From NCBI GenBank assembly GCA_004558145.1, contig SFDQ01000002.1, forward strand, positions 372,001 to 436,000: 64,000 bases of DNA, in the 5' to 3' direction. Below the pieces are notes generated by a model, which saw nothing but the letters and a program-made list of their open reading frames with translations, was not told the DNA's origin and ran no database searches. Below, one piece after another: positions 47,419 through 56,293 of this stretch (within the stretch, counting starts at the first letter, position 1; every line of letters starts with the position of its first letter). A program made the position numbers and the translations under genes. The stretch is from Oscillospiraceae bacterium. GTDB taxonomy: Bacteria > Bacillota_A > Clostridia > Oscillospirales > Ruminococcaceae.

Positions 47419-47910
47419 CTATTTTTGCTCATTCACTTTTGTGAAATGTGTATAGACGATGTGCTCATATTCGCAAAACTTGCGAAGCTCCTCATCACTG
47501 AAGCGGGAAAAGCATTCCCGGTCCATCTCGGCATACTGGGCATCGTCAAAATTCTGGTGGGTACGGCAGGCCTCTTCCCCCAGAGGAGTGAGTGTGGCCA
47601 ATACCTGGCGATGATTTTCCGAGGTGCGGTGGCGCAGGATATAACCTTTTTTTTCCAGACGGGCGGCCAGCTGGGAAACAGCCCCCTGGGTGACCCCAAG
47701 CAGCTGGGCGATTTCCGACATGGTGCGCCCTTCGCCGGGGCCCACCGCGAGGATAAAGTGCGCTTCTCTCATATATAGAATATCTCCGCTGCCGTCCTCA
47801 TAGGTGCGTGGGCTGGCAATGTAGCGGGTGAACGCCTCCGACGCGCGGGTCTTCTCCTCCAGCAGCGCGTTGATCAGCTTCACGCGCCGGGCCTGTTCCT
47901 CTGTCAACAT
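47419..47910 (-). CDS. MarR family transcriptional regulator
   Basis: A 163-residue winged-helix regulator. The recognition region is MSEIAQLLGVTQGAVSQLAARLEKKGYILRHRTSENHRQVLATLTPLG, typical of MarR. The gene lies directly before the permease-lyase pair in the same direction, and the gap contains three copies of one inverted repeat; control of that pair by this protein is a strong inference. The ATG lies 13 bases after AGGAG, a little far. Its own promoter is seen upstream. Confidence 0.9.
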   Translation of the reverse strand: MLTEEQARRVKLINALLEEKTRASEAFTRYIASPRTYEDGSGDILYMREAHFILAVGPGEGRTMSEIAQLLGVTQGAVSQLAARLEKKGYILRHRTSENHRQVLATLTPLGEEACRTHQNFDDAQYAEMDRECFSRFSDEELRKFCEYEHIVYTHFTKVNEQK

Positions 47911-47974
47911 GATGCTTACGCTTCTCCTGCTCCTGTGCCGCCGGCAGAACCGGGCGGCAGTTGATATTATTTTC

Positions 47975-48004
47975 AGTATAGCACATCCGGCCCGCCCCGG
48001 TCCA
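47975..48004 (-). promoter_or_regulatory. Promoter of the marR gene
   Basis: Minus strand: TGGACC, 18-base spacer, TGC-TATACT (extended -10). Confidence 0.6.
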
Positions 48005-48079
48005 TCCCCGCAAAAACGGCAGGGCCTGAGCCGCCTCATCGCTCCGGCTGAATGAGCCTTTCCCTGGGGCGTTCCTTTT

Positions 48080-48676
48080 TTATTCCTCTGTTTGCAGCAG
48101 TGGCTTGATCACTTCGCCCATCACGAAGTCCATCCGGGCGGTGAGGTCGTAGTCCGGGGCGTTGTGGATGACCCAGTCAAAGACCACGCCCCGGGCGCAG
48201 GTCATCAGATACCCGCGCCACTGGGCCGCCGTGCGGCGGCGGCTGGCCCGGCCGTCGCTCTGATAGCCGGCCAGCAGATTTTCCAAAATCAGCTCAAAGT
48301 TCTCGTTGCCCTGAAAGATCTCCCGGTTTTTGGGGATCGCCAGCAGCTGCACATATTCCATGCCCATGCCCTCGTTCAGCCGGGCATACTGGCGGAAGTA
48401 TTCCAGCAGCACTTCTTCCGGCGGCTGTTCCAGCACCCCGGGCTCCTCGAAGGCGCAGAAGAAATCGTCGGCGCGGATGAACATCTCGCCGTAGAGGTCG
48501 GCTTTGGAGGGATAGTAGTGATACAGCGTTCCGATGCCCACCCCCGCCGCCTGGGCGATCTGCTCCACGCTCACGTTCTGGTAGCCGTGTTTGCGGAAGA
48601 GCTCCGTGCCGCAGCGGTAGATCTTCTGTTTCGTTTTCTGGGCCTGCATGGCTCGCTTGGTCATTTTCTTTTCCAT
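48080..48676 (-). CDS. TetR family transcriptional regulator
   Basis: A 198-residue regulator. The helix-turn-helix lies near residues 28-50 (VSVEQIAQAAGVGIGTLYHYYPSKADLYGEMF). The C-terminal domain is an unassigned helical ligand domain. The ATG has a weak GAGG site. It has its own promoter and lies alone between a terminator of the M20 gene and the marR gene; its target is not evident. Confidence 0.88.
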   Translation of the reverse strand: MEKKMTKRAMQAQKTKQKIYRCGTELFRKHGYQNVSVEQIAQAAGVGIGTLYHYYPSKADLYGEMFIRADDFFCAFEEPGVLEQPPEEVLLEYFRQYARLNEGMGMEYVQLLAIPKNREIFQGNENFELILENLLAGYQSDGRASRRRTAAQWRGYLMTCARGVVFDWVIHNAPDYDLTARMDFVMGEVIKPLLQTEE

Positions 48677-48713
48677 CAGCGCCACCTCGTTTGCTCACAG
48701 CGTGCTTTCGTTC

Positions 48714-48742
48714 ATTATAGCAAGTTCCCGCCCCGTTCTCAA
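48714..48742 (-). promoter_or_regulatory. Promoter of the tetR gene
   Basis: Minus strand: TTGAGA, 17-base spacer, TGC-TATAAT (extended -10), about 40 bases before the ATG. Confidence 0.78.
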
Positions 48743-48753
48743 CCGCCCCGCAG

Positions 48754-48797
48754 AAAAGGCCCGCCGGCTCTCCCTTTTCAGAGAGCGCCGGCGGGCC
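48754..48797 (-). terminator. Intrinsic terminator after the M20 gene
   Basis: A perfect 11-bp GC stem (48758-48768 with 48787-48797) topped by a second stem, followed on the minus strand by TTTT. Confidence 0.8.
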
Positions 48798-48820
48798 CTG
48801 TTCATGCCGGGACGAAACGG

Positions 48821-50014
48821 TCAGCCGTTTTTGCTCAGCCAGTCCAGCGCAACGGCGCAGAAGGCCGCGGCGCCCTTGTGCATCACGTCCTCGTTGAAGG
48901 TGACCTTGGGGTTGTGATGGGCCCAGGGATAGCCCTCCTCGGCAGTGCCGGCGGAGAGCAGCATGTAGCAGGAGTCCACCTTCTGGGAAATTTCGCTCCA
49001 GTCGTCGGAGCCGGTGAGCGGCACCTCCATGTCCCCCACCGGCCGGCCGGTGAGTTCTTCGACGCATTCCATCACGCTTTCGGTGAAGGCGGGCGCGTTG
49101 TACACGCAGGGGATGCCCTGGGTGAAGGTGACCTTCACCTGCACACCGAAGGCCTGGCCCACGCCGGCGCAGATGGCCTCGATGCGCTGTTTCATCCGGG
49201 CGCGGGTGTCCTCAGAGACGGTGCGCAGGGTGCCCACCAGCTGGGCGGTCTCGGGCAGCACGTTGGCGGCGGAGCCGCTCTGGAACTGGCCGATGGTCAG
49301 GGTGCACTGCTCGAAGGGCGGGATCTCCCGGGCCAGAAGGTTCTCAAAGGCCTGATAGATGTGCACCCCGGCGTTGATGGGGTCCACGCCGTCCTGGGGC
49401 ATGCTGCCGTGGGTGCCCTTGCCGGTCACGGTGACGGTGACGGTGTCGCAGGAGGACATCAGCGCCCCCTTGCGGGAGAAGAAGGTGCCCGCGGTGTAGG
49501 GCGCGTTGGACCAGATGTGCATGGAGAAGGCCGCGTCCACATGGGGGTCCTCCAGGATGCCGTCCTCCAGCATGGCCTGGCTGCCGGAAAAGCCCAGGGG
49601 GTTGGTGCCCTCCTCGTCCGGCTGGAACATCAGCTTCACGCAGCCGTTCAGCTCGCTCTCGTGCTCCTTCAGCAGCTTCGCCGCCCCCAGCAGCATGGCG
49701 GTGTGCAGGTCGTGGCCGCAGGTGTGGGCCGCGTCGCCCTTGGCGGCAAAGGCAAGGCCGGACTCCTCCTTCATGGGCAGGGCGTCCATGTCCGCCCGCA
49801 GCAGGATGGTCTTGCCGCCCGGCTTGCCCAGGGTGGCCACAACGCCCGCTTTGCTCATGCGCCGGGGCTCATAGCCCAGCTCCCGCAGCTTTTCTTCCAC
49901 AAAGGCGCAGGTCTCGGCCAGCTCAAAGCCCACCTCCGCGTGGCTGTGCAGCCAGCGGCGGTTTTCCACCAGCTCCGGCTGCAGTTCTTTTGCGCGTTCC
50001 AACAGTTTGTTCAT
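48821..50014 (-). CDS. M20 family amidohydrolase (N-acyl-amino acid hydrolase type)
   Basis: A 397-residue metal-dependent amidohydrolase of the M20D group (hippurate hydrolase/IAA-amino-acid hydrolase-like). It has RRWLHSHAEVGFEL, ILLRADMDALPMKEESG, HTCGHDLHTAMLLGAA with metal-binding Cys/His, and QPDEEG with the catalytic Glu. GGGAGG precedes the ATG. It is transcribed away from a YfcC-family transporter across a shared regulatory region, so the transporter may bring in its substrate or the product amino acid. Confidence 0.93.
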   Translation of the reverse strand: MNKLLERAKELQPELVENRRWLHSHAEVGFELAETCAFVEEKLRELGYEPRRMSKAGVVATLGKPGGKTILLRADMDALPMKEESGLAFAAKGDAAHTCGHDLHTAMLLGAAKLLKEHESELNGCVKLMFQPDEEGTNPLGFSGSQAMLEDGILEDPHVDAAFSMHIWSNAPYTAGTFFSRKGALMSSCDTVTVTVTGKGTHGSMPQDGVDPINAGVHIYQAFENLLAREIPPFEQCTLTIGQFQSGSAANVLPETAQLVGTLRTVSEDTRARMKQRIEAICAGVGQAFGVQVKVTFTQGIPCVYNAPAFTESVMECVEELTGRPVGDMEVPLTGSDDWSEISQKVDSCYMLLSAGTAEEGYPWAHHNPKVTFNEDVMHKGAAAFCAVALDWLSKNG

Positions 50015-50085
50015 CACAGCTTCGCCTCCCAGCGGATGTGCTCCGCGCCTTTTTCCACGGCGCGGAAACTTTTTGTTGAAAAGGG

Positions 50086-50114
50086 TTGTTTTTTCCGAAC
50101 TCACGTGATAGAAT
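50086..50114 (+). promoter_or_regulatory. Promoter of the YfcC-family transporter gene
   Basis: TTGTTT, 17-base spacer, TAGAAT. Its -10 abuts a palindrome shared with the opposite promoter. Confidence 0.68.
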
Positions 50115-50116
50115 CT

Positions 50117-50140
50117 GTTCGTGGAATCAATTCGATGAAC
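50117..50140. promoter_or_regulatory. Operator palindrome between divergent promoters
   Basis: A 24-base imperfect palindrome with 9 of 12 half-site pairs (GTTC-T-GAAT...ATTC-A-GAAC pattern) lies exactly between the two divergent -10 boxes, so one bound dimer could block both. Confidence 0.62.
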
Positions 50141-50142
50141 TC

Positions 50143-50171
50143 ATTCTACAAAATTTTTCTCCCGCTGTCAA
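50143..50171 (-). promoter_or_regulatory. Promoter of the M20 gene
   Basis: Minus strand: perfect TTGACA, 17-base spacer, TAGAAT. Confidence 0.8.
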
Positions 50172-50229
50172 CCGCCTTCTTCGCCCGGCGCGGAAAAGGC
50201 CCCCCGAATGATCGAAAGGAGCAATTCTT

Positions 50230-51633
50230 GTGAAAAAGCAAAAGAAGCAATTTCGCATGCCCACCGCGTTCACGGTGCTGATCCTGCTCACCATCGTGGT
50301 CGCCATCATCACCCAGTTCATCCCGGCCATCACTCCTGCCACGGCGGCCGACGTGATCATGGCCCCCATCGACGGTTTTGCCAGCGCGATGGGCGTTGCC
50401 CTGTTCGTGCTCATTCTGGGCGGCTTTTTGGGCGTGGTGATGAAGACCGGCGCGCTGAACGCGGGCATCACCGCCGTTGCGAAAAAGCTGAACGGAAAAG
50501 AGACCTGGATGATCCCGGTCCTGATGTTCCTCATCAGCCTGGGCGGCACCACCTACGGCATGGCGGAGGAGACCATCGCCTTCTACGCCCTGGTGACCTC
50601 CACCATGGTGGCGGCGGGCTTTGACTCCCTCACCGCGGCCTCCACCATCCTGCTGGGCTCCACCGCCGGCGTGCTGGGCTCCACGGTGAACCCCTTCAGC
50701 ATCTCCGCCAGCGTGGCGGCGCTGAACGCCGCGGGCATCGAGACCAACCAGACCGTCATCATTCTGGTGGGCGGCCTTTCGTGGATCCTGTGCTATATCG
50801 TGGGCGTGACCTTTGTGCTGCGCTATGCCCACAAGGTGAAGGGGAACAAGGCCGCCTCGCTGCTGACCAGCGAGGAGTGGGCCGAGGTGGAGAAGGAGTA
50901 CGGCGGCGAAAAGAAGCCGGAGGCCGACTCTGTTTTCACCCTGCGCCAGAAGATCGTGATGGTGCTGTTCGGCCTTTCCTTCGTTGTGATGATCGTGGGC
51001 ATGGTGCCCTGGAGCTCCTTCGGCATCCACCTGTTTGACCACACCGGCTTTTTGACCCGCAAGAACCTGGGCGACTGGTACTTCAGCGAGCTGACCGCCT
51101 GGTTTTTGCTGATGGGCATCGTGATCGGCCTGGTCTACGGCCTGAAAGAGCGGGACATCGTGAACTCCTTCCTGACGGGCGCGGGCGATCTGATCGGCGT
51201 GGCGCTGGTCATCGCCGTCTCCCGCGGCGTGTCGGTCATCATGAGCAACACCGGCCTGGACATGTACATCCTGGAAAAGGCCTCCGAGGCGCTGCAGGGC
51301 ACCTCTTCCCTGCTGTTCACCGGCTGCTCCTATGTGGTGTATCTGCTGCTGTCGGTGCTCATTCCCTCCTCTTCGGGTCTGGCCACCGTGTCCATGCCTA
51401 TCATGGGGCCCCTGGCCCAGAACCTGGGCCTTGTGCCCGAGATCATGGTGTGCGTGCTCAGCGGCGCCTGCGCGCTGGTGAACGGCATCACCCCCACCAG
51501 CGGCACCCTGATGGGCGCCATCGCCATCTGCCGCATCGAGTACACCACCTGGGTGAAATACATCTGGAAGCCCCTTGCCATGATGCTGGTGCTGCACATC
51601 GTCATCCTGTCGGTGGGCATGGCCGTTCTGTGA
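50230..51633 (+). CDS. YfcC family transporter
   Basis: A 467-residue membrane protein with about 12 helices, related to the DcuC/ArsB-type carrier superfamily. Family-like segments are LFVLILGGFLGVVMKTGALNAGI, GGTTYGMAEETIAFYAL, STAGVLGSTVNPFSI, and LIPSSSGLATVSMPIMGPLA. YfcC homologues are annotated as basic amino acid or C4-dicarboxylate carriers; the substrate is uncertain. The start is GTG with AAAGGAG seven bases upstream. It faces the M20 amidohydrolase gene and is followed by a marR gene. Confidence 0.88.
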   Translation: MKKQKKQFRMPTAFTVLILLTIVVAIITQFIPAITPATAADVIMAPIDGFASAMGVALFVLILGGFLGVVMKTGALNAGITAVAKKLNGKETWMIPVLMFLISLGGTTYGMAEETIAFYALVTSTMVAAGFDSLTAASTILLGSTAGVLGSTVNPFSISASVAALNAAGIETNQTVIILVGGLSWILCYIVGVTFVLRYAHKVKGNKAASLLTSEEWAEVEKEYGGEKKPEADSVFTLRQKIVMVLFGLSFVVMIVGMVPWSSFGIHLFDHTGFLTRKNLGDWYFSELTAWFLLMGIVIGLVYGLKERDIVNSFLTGAGDLIGVALVIAVSRGVSVIMSNTGLDMYILEKASEALQGTSSLLFTGCSYVVYLLLSVLIPSSSGLATVSMPIMGPLAQNLGLVPEIMVCVLSGACALVNGITPTSGTLMGAIAICRIEYTTWVKYIWKPLAMMLVLHIVILSVGMAVL

Positions 51634-51656
51634 CCTGACGCGCCGCATCCCCCGCA

Positions 51657-51686
51657 TTGACATCTCCTTTGCCGCTGTGATAGTAT
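51657..51686 (+). promoter_or_regulatory. Promoter of the downstream marR gene
   Basis: Perfect TTGACA, 18-base spacer, TAGTAT. The stretch after the -10 contains CGTGGAA, also seen just after the transporter -10. Confidence 0.72.
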
Positions 51687-51731
51687 CATCTTACCGTGGA
51701 ACATCACGCGGGCAAAGGAGGCGTTTATCCC

Positions 51732-52238
51732 GTGGGAACTGAATGGATGGGCCGGTACCGGCCGCTGGTGGCCGCCCTTGTAAGGCACACCAATGTGGTG
51801 CAGCGCGCCGCCGGGCGCACCGTGCGGCTCTCCGATGAGCTGAGCCTGACGACGCAGGAATGGCAGGTCTTTGAATACATTCTGGAGCATCAGGACGACG
51901 ACTCCTGCATGAACCACATCTCCGAGCGGCTGGGCATCCCCCAGAGCACCTTCTCCAAGATCACCAAGTATCTCTGCGAGCAGGGCCTGGTGGACAAATA
52001 CCAGACCGAGACCAACCGCAAGAACATCATCCTGCGGCCCTCCCCCGACGGAGTGGACCTCTACCGCCAGCAGACCTCCACCGTGGGGCTGGCGATGTTC
52101 GGCGACTTTTTCCGGGACCTGGAGGGCGTGAGCGACGAACAGCTGGCGGCCTTCACCGCCGCGCTGGAACGGCTGAACGCCTCCCTGGCGCAGAGCGGGC
52201 GCACCGGCGAAAAGCCCCGCCTCATCAAAAAGACCTGA
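51732..52238 (+). CDS. MarR family transcriptional regulator
   Basis: A 168-residue winged-helix regulator. The DNA-binding segment is MNHISERLGIPQSTFSKITKYLCEQGLVDKYQTETNRKNIILRPSPDG. The start is GTG after AAAGGAGG. It follows the YfcC-family transporter in the same direction with its own promoter. Sequence shared between its promoter and the transporter promoter suggests it controls both, and perhaps the divergent M20 gene. Confidence 0.87.
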   Translation: MGTEWMGRYRPLVAALVRHTNVVQRAAGRTVRLSDELSLTTQEWQVFEYILEHQDDDSCMNHISERLGIPQSTFSKITKYLCEQGLVDKYQTETNRKNIILRPSPDGVDLYRQQTSTVGLAMFGDFFRDLEGVSDEQLAAFTAALERLNASLAQSGRTGEKPRLIKKT

Positions 52239-52253
52239 ACCTTCGGCAGACAA

Positions 52254-52301
52254 AGAGCCCCCGGCCAGCCGCGAAACGCGGCCGGCCGGGGGCTCTTTTT
52301 T
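52254..52301 (+). terminator. Intrinsic terminator after the marR gene
   Basis: A 13-bp stem (52254-52266 with 52284-52296), then after one mismatch a 6-bp inner stem with an AAA loop, followed by six T residues. It may also serve the convergent tetR gene weakly. Confidence 0.88.
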
Positions 52302-52308
52302 GTTGTTT

Positions 52309-52896
52309 TCATTCGGCGCTGTCCTGCACGCCGATGCCGTTCTGGAAGAAACGGAAATAGACATACTCCTTCATGTTGGCCTGCAGCGCCGGGTCGGTGA
52401 TGCCGCACTGGTCGAAGTAGTTGAACAGGTTGAAGGAGATGGAGGCGAAGAGATAGGCCGCCAGGTCCTCGTCCACGTCCCGCCGCACCCGGCCGGCGTA
52501 CTTTTCCGCCCGCAGCTTGCGGCTGATGATGGGATAGAGGATGTCCTGCTCCACCTGCAAAAGCCGGTCCCGTATCTCCCGGTGGGCGTTGCCGATGCGC
52601 ATGCAGGCGGCGAAGAAGTCGTTGTCCAGCGCGTCGTCGTAGACATTGACGAAGCGGTAGACCAGGGCGTAGTCCTCGTAGCGGGTGCGCCCGATGAGGT
52701 CCCGGTAGGCATAGATGAGCAGGTCGTCCCGGCTCTCGAAGTAGCGGTAGAAGGTGGTCAGGTCGATGCCCAGCTCCCCCGTTAAAAAGCGGATGGTGAT
52801 GTCCTCGAAGGGATAGCGGACATAGGCCTCCTTCCCCTTTTTCAGCAGCAGCTCCCGCTTTGCCTCGGGCAGGCGCAGAAAAGCCTCTTTTTCCAT
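52309..52896 (-). CDS. TetR family transcriptional regulator at the end of the peptide operon
   Basis: A 195-residue regulator. The helix-turn-helix is near residues 28-55 (EDITIRFLTGELGIDLTTFYRYFESRDDL). It is the last gene of the oligopeptide importer and carboxypeptidase cluster, 38 bases after the M14 gene, so it is a likely controller of that cluster. A palindrome at the cluster's promoter is a possible binding site. The ATG follows GGGGGAA. Confidence 0.88.
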   Translation of the reverse strand: MEKEAFLRLPEAKRELLLKKGKEAYVRYPFEDITIRFLTGELGIDLTTFYRYFESRDDLLIYAYRDLIGRTRYEDYALVYRFVNVYDDALDNDFFAACMRIGNAHREIRDRLLQVEQDILYPIISRKLRAEKYAGRVRRDVDEDLAAYLFASISFNLFNYFDQCGITDPALQANMKEYVYFRFFQNGIGVQDSAE

Positions 52897-52934
52897 AGTT
52901 TCCCCCAGCGCGGGGCCCGCCGGGCGGCCCGCGT

Positions 52935-54320
52935 TCAATTCATTCCGTGCACATAGTCCGCGTAGAGCAGACCGCACTCCAGCTGCACCTTGACCAGATG
53001 GGCGATGGGGATGGCCTTGTAGTGGAAGAGTTTTTCCATCGCCGCCAGATTCTCGCACTCCTTATTATACAGGGAATCGGCAGCTTTTTCCAGCTGGCCG
53101 CGCACTTCGGGGGCAAGGTCCGGCTTTTTCAGTTCCTCCTGGCAGGCGCGGCGCAGCAGCACGATGCTGAGGTTGGAGTAAAAGCGGGTGGTGAGCAGGT
53201 TGTCGAACTCCTGGCAGACGGTGGCGGGCTTTTCCATCTCCGGGTCGGAGCGGGCCCACTCCATCTTGGCGGCGGAGTGGCTCTCCATGCCCACCCGCTC
53301 CCGCACGGCCAGATAGAACTGGTTGTCGGCGGAGAAGAATTTTTCCAGCCGGTCGAACACCGGCTTCCAGACGCTGAAATACTCCTGGGCCACGGCGCAG
53401 CTCTCCAGAATGACCTCCCGGCGGCTGCGGCTGGTGAGGCTGGTGTCGGAGACCCGCTCGTCCACATAGTAGGGCATCTCGGTGACCAAAATCTGGGTGC
53501 TGCCGCCATCCCGGTTGGCGTACTCATAGCTGCATCCGCCGCCGCTCATCAGGGAGGCGGTGGGGGTGTCCGGCATGAACTTCTCCAGATAGTCGTAGTT
53601 GTCCTTGGCGCCGGTCATCTCGTACACCGCGTCGTACAGGCCCTTGCAGTAGGGCATTTCCGGCTCGCCCAGCTTCAGGTCCACGCCGTATTTGGCGGGC
53701 ACGGTGAGGAATTTCTTATACAGCTCCTCGTCGCCGCTGGAGAGATACCAGTAGCAGCCGCCGAAGCCGCAGTTGTGCAGCGAGTAGATGAAGGCGGGCT
53801 TGGTCTTGTCGATGAGGCCCATGATGCACCGGGTCTCGGGGGTGGGGGCGTCGAAGTGGTAGGTCTTGTAGTCGAAGGGGAAGGACCATTCCACCTGCTG
53901 GTCAAAGGCGGGGCGGAAGAAGTTGTGCTGGTACTGGGTGATGGTGAAGGGGCCTTTCAGCCAGCCCTCGTTTTTGGCCAGGCCGTCCACGTCGCTGGAC
54001 TTGACGATGTAGAAGGTGTAGTCCAGCTCCTTGCGCAGCTGCTCGTCCTCGGCCAGAATGCGGCTGAGGGCGTCCAGCATCATGCTGCCGATGGGCTCGT
54101 TGGGGTGGGGCGTGCCGTAGAGCAGGGCGTTTTTGCTGCCCTGGCCGATCTTCAGGCAGTAGATGGGGCGGCCCTCCTTGGAGCGGCCCGCCTCGAACAG
54201 CTCCACCACATCGGGGTACTCCTTCGCCAGCTGGAAGGAATGCTGGTTCAGCTCGTCCACGGTGTAGAACTCCTGATAATCCGGCACGCGGGCCAGGATG
54301 GATTCCATGTCAAAGTTCAT
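52935..54320 (-). CDS. M14 family zinc carboxypeptidase
   Basis: A 461-residue cytoplasmic (no signal peptide) metallopeptidase. Zinc ligands fit HPNE (HxxE at about residues 72-75) and the later His in YSLHNCGFGG; the catalytic Glu is probably in ILVTEMPYY. A long helical C-terminal extension of about 130 residues follows the peptidase domain. The ATG overlaps the stop of the upstream ABC ATPase gene by four bases, so it is coupled to the peptide importer; the evident inference is that imported peptides are trimmed from the C-terminus inside the cell. Confidence 0.87.
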   Translation of the reverse strand: MNFDMESILARVPDYQEFYTVDELNQHSFQLAKEYPDVVELFEAGRSKEGRPIYCLKIGQGSKNALLYGTPHPNEPIGSMMLDALSRILAEDEQLRKELDYTFYIVKSSDVDGLAKNEGWLKGPFTITQYQHNFFRPAFDQQVEWSFPFDYKTYHFDAPTPETRCIMGLIDKTKPAFIYSLHNCGFGGCYWYLSSGDEELYKKFLTVPAKYGVDLKLGEPEMPYCKGLYDAVYEMTGAKDNYDYLEKFMPDTPTASLMSGGGCSYEYANRDGGSTQILVTEMPYYVDERVSDTSLTSRSRREVILESCAVAQEYFSVWKPVFDRLEKFFSADNQFYLAVRERVGMESHSAAKMEWARSDPEMEKPATVCQEFDNLLTTRFYSNLSIVLLRRACQEELKKPDLAPEVRGQLEKAADSLYNKECENLAAMEKLFHYKAIPIAHLVKVQLECGLLYADYVHGMN

Positions 54321-55321
54321 TGGATCACTCCCTCATTCACAAGATGGCAGGCGACCACACGCCCGTCGGGCAGGCGGGTCTCCTGCGGGTATTCCTGCCT
54401 GCACTTTTCGCAGGCGCGGGGGCAGCGGTCGGCAAAGTAGCAGCCGGGGCCCGGGTCCACCGGGGAGGGCGGCTCGCCCTCCACTTGGATCTTCTCCACG
54501 TGGCTGTCGATGTCGATGGAGGCGCAGTTGGACACCAGCGCCTGGGTGTAGGGGTGCATGGGGTGCTGGATGAGGGCGTCGGTGTCGCCCATCTCCACGA
54601 TGCGCCCCAGATACATCACCGCGGTGCGGCCGGCCACATAGCGGATGACCGCGATGTCGTGGCTGATGAACAGGATGGAGGTCTGGTACTTCTTGGTCAG
54701 GTCCAGCAGCATGTTGATGATGTCCGCCCGGACCGACACGTCCAGCATGGAGACCGGCTCGTCCACCACCAGGAACAGGGGGTTGACGCTCATGGCCCGC
54801 AGAATGGAGATGCGCTGCAGCTGGCCGCCGGAGAGCTCATGGGGATAGCGCCCCAGAAAATCCTCCGCCGGGGACAGGCCGCCGTCCTCCAGCAGCTGCA
54901 CGATGCGCCGGCGGCGCTCCTCTTCGCTGCCGCCCAGGCCGTTTATCTCCAGCGGGCGCAGCATGATCTGCTCGATGGTCTCGGTGGGCAGAAAGGTGTC
55001 GAAGGGGTTCTGGAACACCATCTGCACCATCTGGTGAAAGGCCTTGGGGTCCTTTTGCAGGATGGCCCGGGCGCTCTCGCCGTTGATGCGCACGTCGCCC
55101 GCGGTGGGCGCTTCCAGATTCACCAGCGTGCGGCCCATGGTGGACTTGCCGCAGCCGGACTCGCCGATGACGCCGAAGATCTCGCCCTTGCGTATCTCAA
55201 AGCTGACGCCGCCCACCGCCTGCACCATCTTCTTCTTTTTGAACAGGCCGCCGGTGCCGCGGTTTTTGTAGAATTTTTTCAGCCCTTCCACTTCGATCAG
55301 GGCGTTTTGCCGGTTATCCAT
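54317..55321 (-). CDS. oppF: Oligopeptide ABC transporter ATPase, OppF-type
   Basis: A 334-residue ATPase. Walker A GESGCGKST, signature LSGGQLQRISIL, Walker B FLVVDEPVSMLD, and the switch His in LFISHD are all intact. The C-terminal CYFADRCPRACEKCRQEYPQ carries the Cys cluster of peptide-type ATPases, which in relatives holds an iron-sulphur cluster. The ATG was chosen with an upstream AAAGGAGG; it overlaps the oppD end by eight bases. It powers import together with OppD. Confidence 0.93.
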   Translation of the reverse strand: MDNRQNALIEVEGLKKFYKNRGTGGLFKKKKMVQAVGGVSFEIRKGEIFGVIGESGCGKSTMGRTLVNLEAPTAGDVRINGESARAILQKDPKAFHQMVQMVFQNPFDTFLPTETIEQIMLRPLEINGLGGSEEERRRRIVQLLEDGGLSPAEDFLGRYPHELSGGQLQRISILRAMSVNPLFLVVDEPVSMLDVSVRADIINMLLDLTKKYQTSILFISHDIAVIRYVAGRTAVMYLGRIVEMGDTDALIQHPMHPYTQALVSNCASIDIDSHVEKIQVEGEPPSPVDPGPGCYFADRCPRACEKCRQEYPQETRLPDGRVVACHLVNEGVIQ

Positions 55322-56285
55322 TTGCTCCTCCTTTGCAGCGGTGGCAGGCTGCCCGGTGGATGCCTCCCAGCTCCACGTCCGCCGGGCGCTGGGCATAGCA
55401 GCGCTCGTCGGCGTAGGGGCAGCGGGGCGCGAAGATGCATCCGGGACACTCCTTGGACATGTCCGGCAGGATGCCGGGGATGGACTTGAGGGCCGTCTTT
55501 TCGCCGTAGAGTGACGGGAAGGAGGCGATGAGGCCCTGGGTGTAGGGGTGCTGGGGGTTCTTGAGGATGTCCTCCACCGTGCCGAACTCCATCAGCCGCC
55601 CGGCGTAGAGCACCAAAATCTTTTTGCAGCTGGTGGCCACCACCGAGAGGTCGTGGGTGATCATCAGCCGGGTGATGGACATGGTCTTTTCCATCTCCAT
55701 CAGCTCGTCCAAAATCTGCCCCTGGGTCACCACGTCCAGGGCGGTGGTGGCCTCGTCCATGATGAGCAGCGCCGGGCTGAACATGATGCTCAGCGCGATG
55801 TTCAGCCGCTGCTGCATGCCGCCGGACAGCTCGAAGGGATACATGTTGTAGATGCGGGGGTTCAGGTTCACCTTTTCGAACAGCCCGCAGATGATCTCTT
55901 TCATCTGCGCCTTGGCGGCCCGGGGCTCGTGCACCCGGTAGACGTCCTCGAACTGTTCGCCGATAGTGTGGATCTGGCTGAGGCTGTTCATCGAGCGCTG
56001 GAACACCACCGCGATCTCCTTCCAGCGCAGCTTGCGCAGGGTCTTTTCATCGCAGGTGAGCAGGTCGGTGTCGTCGAACCAGATGTGGCCCTCGGTCTCG
56101 CCGATCTTTTCCGGCAGAAGGCGCAGAAGGGCGTGGATCATGGTGGATTTGCCCGAGCCGGACTCGCCGATGATGCCCAGGCTGTCGCCCGCGTCCACCG
56201 AGAAGGAGACGTGATCCACCGCCCGGACCTGCTTTTCCTTGCCGTGGTAGACCACGCTCAGGTCTTCTATGTTCAGTTTGTTCAT
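55314..56285 (-). CDS. oppD: Oligopeptide ABC transporter ATPase, OppD-type
   Basis: A 323-residue ATPase with Walker A GESGSGKST, signature LSGGMQQRLNIAL, Walker B LLIMDEATTALD, and switch His in ITHDLSVV. The C-terminal CPGCIFAPRCPYADERC segment is typical of peptide importers. It starts eight bases after oppC, and its end overlaps oppF. Confidence 0.94.
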   Translation of the reverse strand: MNKLNIEDLSVVYHGKEKQVRAVDHVSFSVDAGDSLGIIGESGSGKSTMIHALLRLLPEKIGETEGHIWFDDTDLLTCDEKTLRKLRWKEIAVVFQRSMNSLSQIHTIGEQFEDVYRVHEPRAAKAQMKEIICGLFEKVNLNPRIYNMYPFELSGGMQQRLNIALSIMFSPALLIMDEATTALDVVTQGQILDELMEMEKTMSITRLMITHDLSVVATSCKKILVLYAGRLMEFGTVEDILKNPQHPYTQGLIASFPSLYGEKTALKSIPGILPDMSKECPGCIFAPRCPYADERCYAQRPADVELGGIHRAACHRCKGGANG

Positions 56286-56293
56286 GCCTTTTC

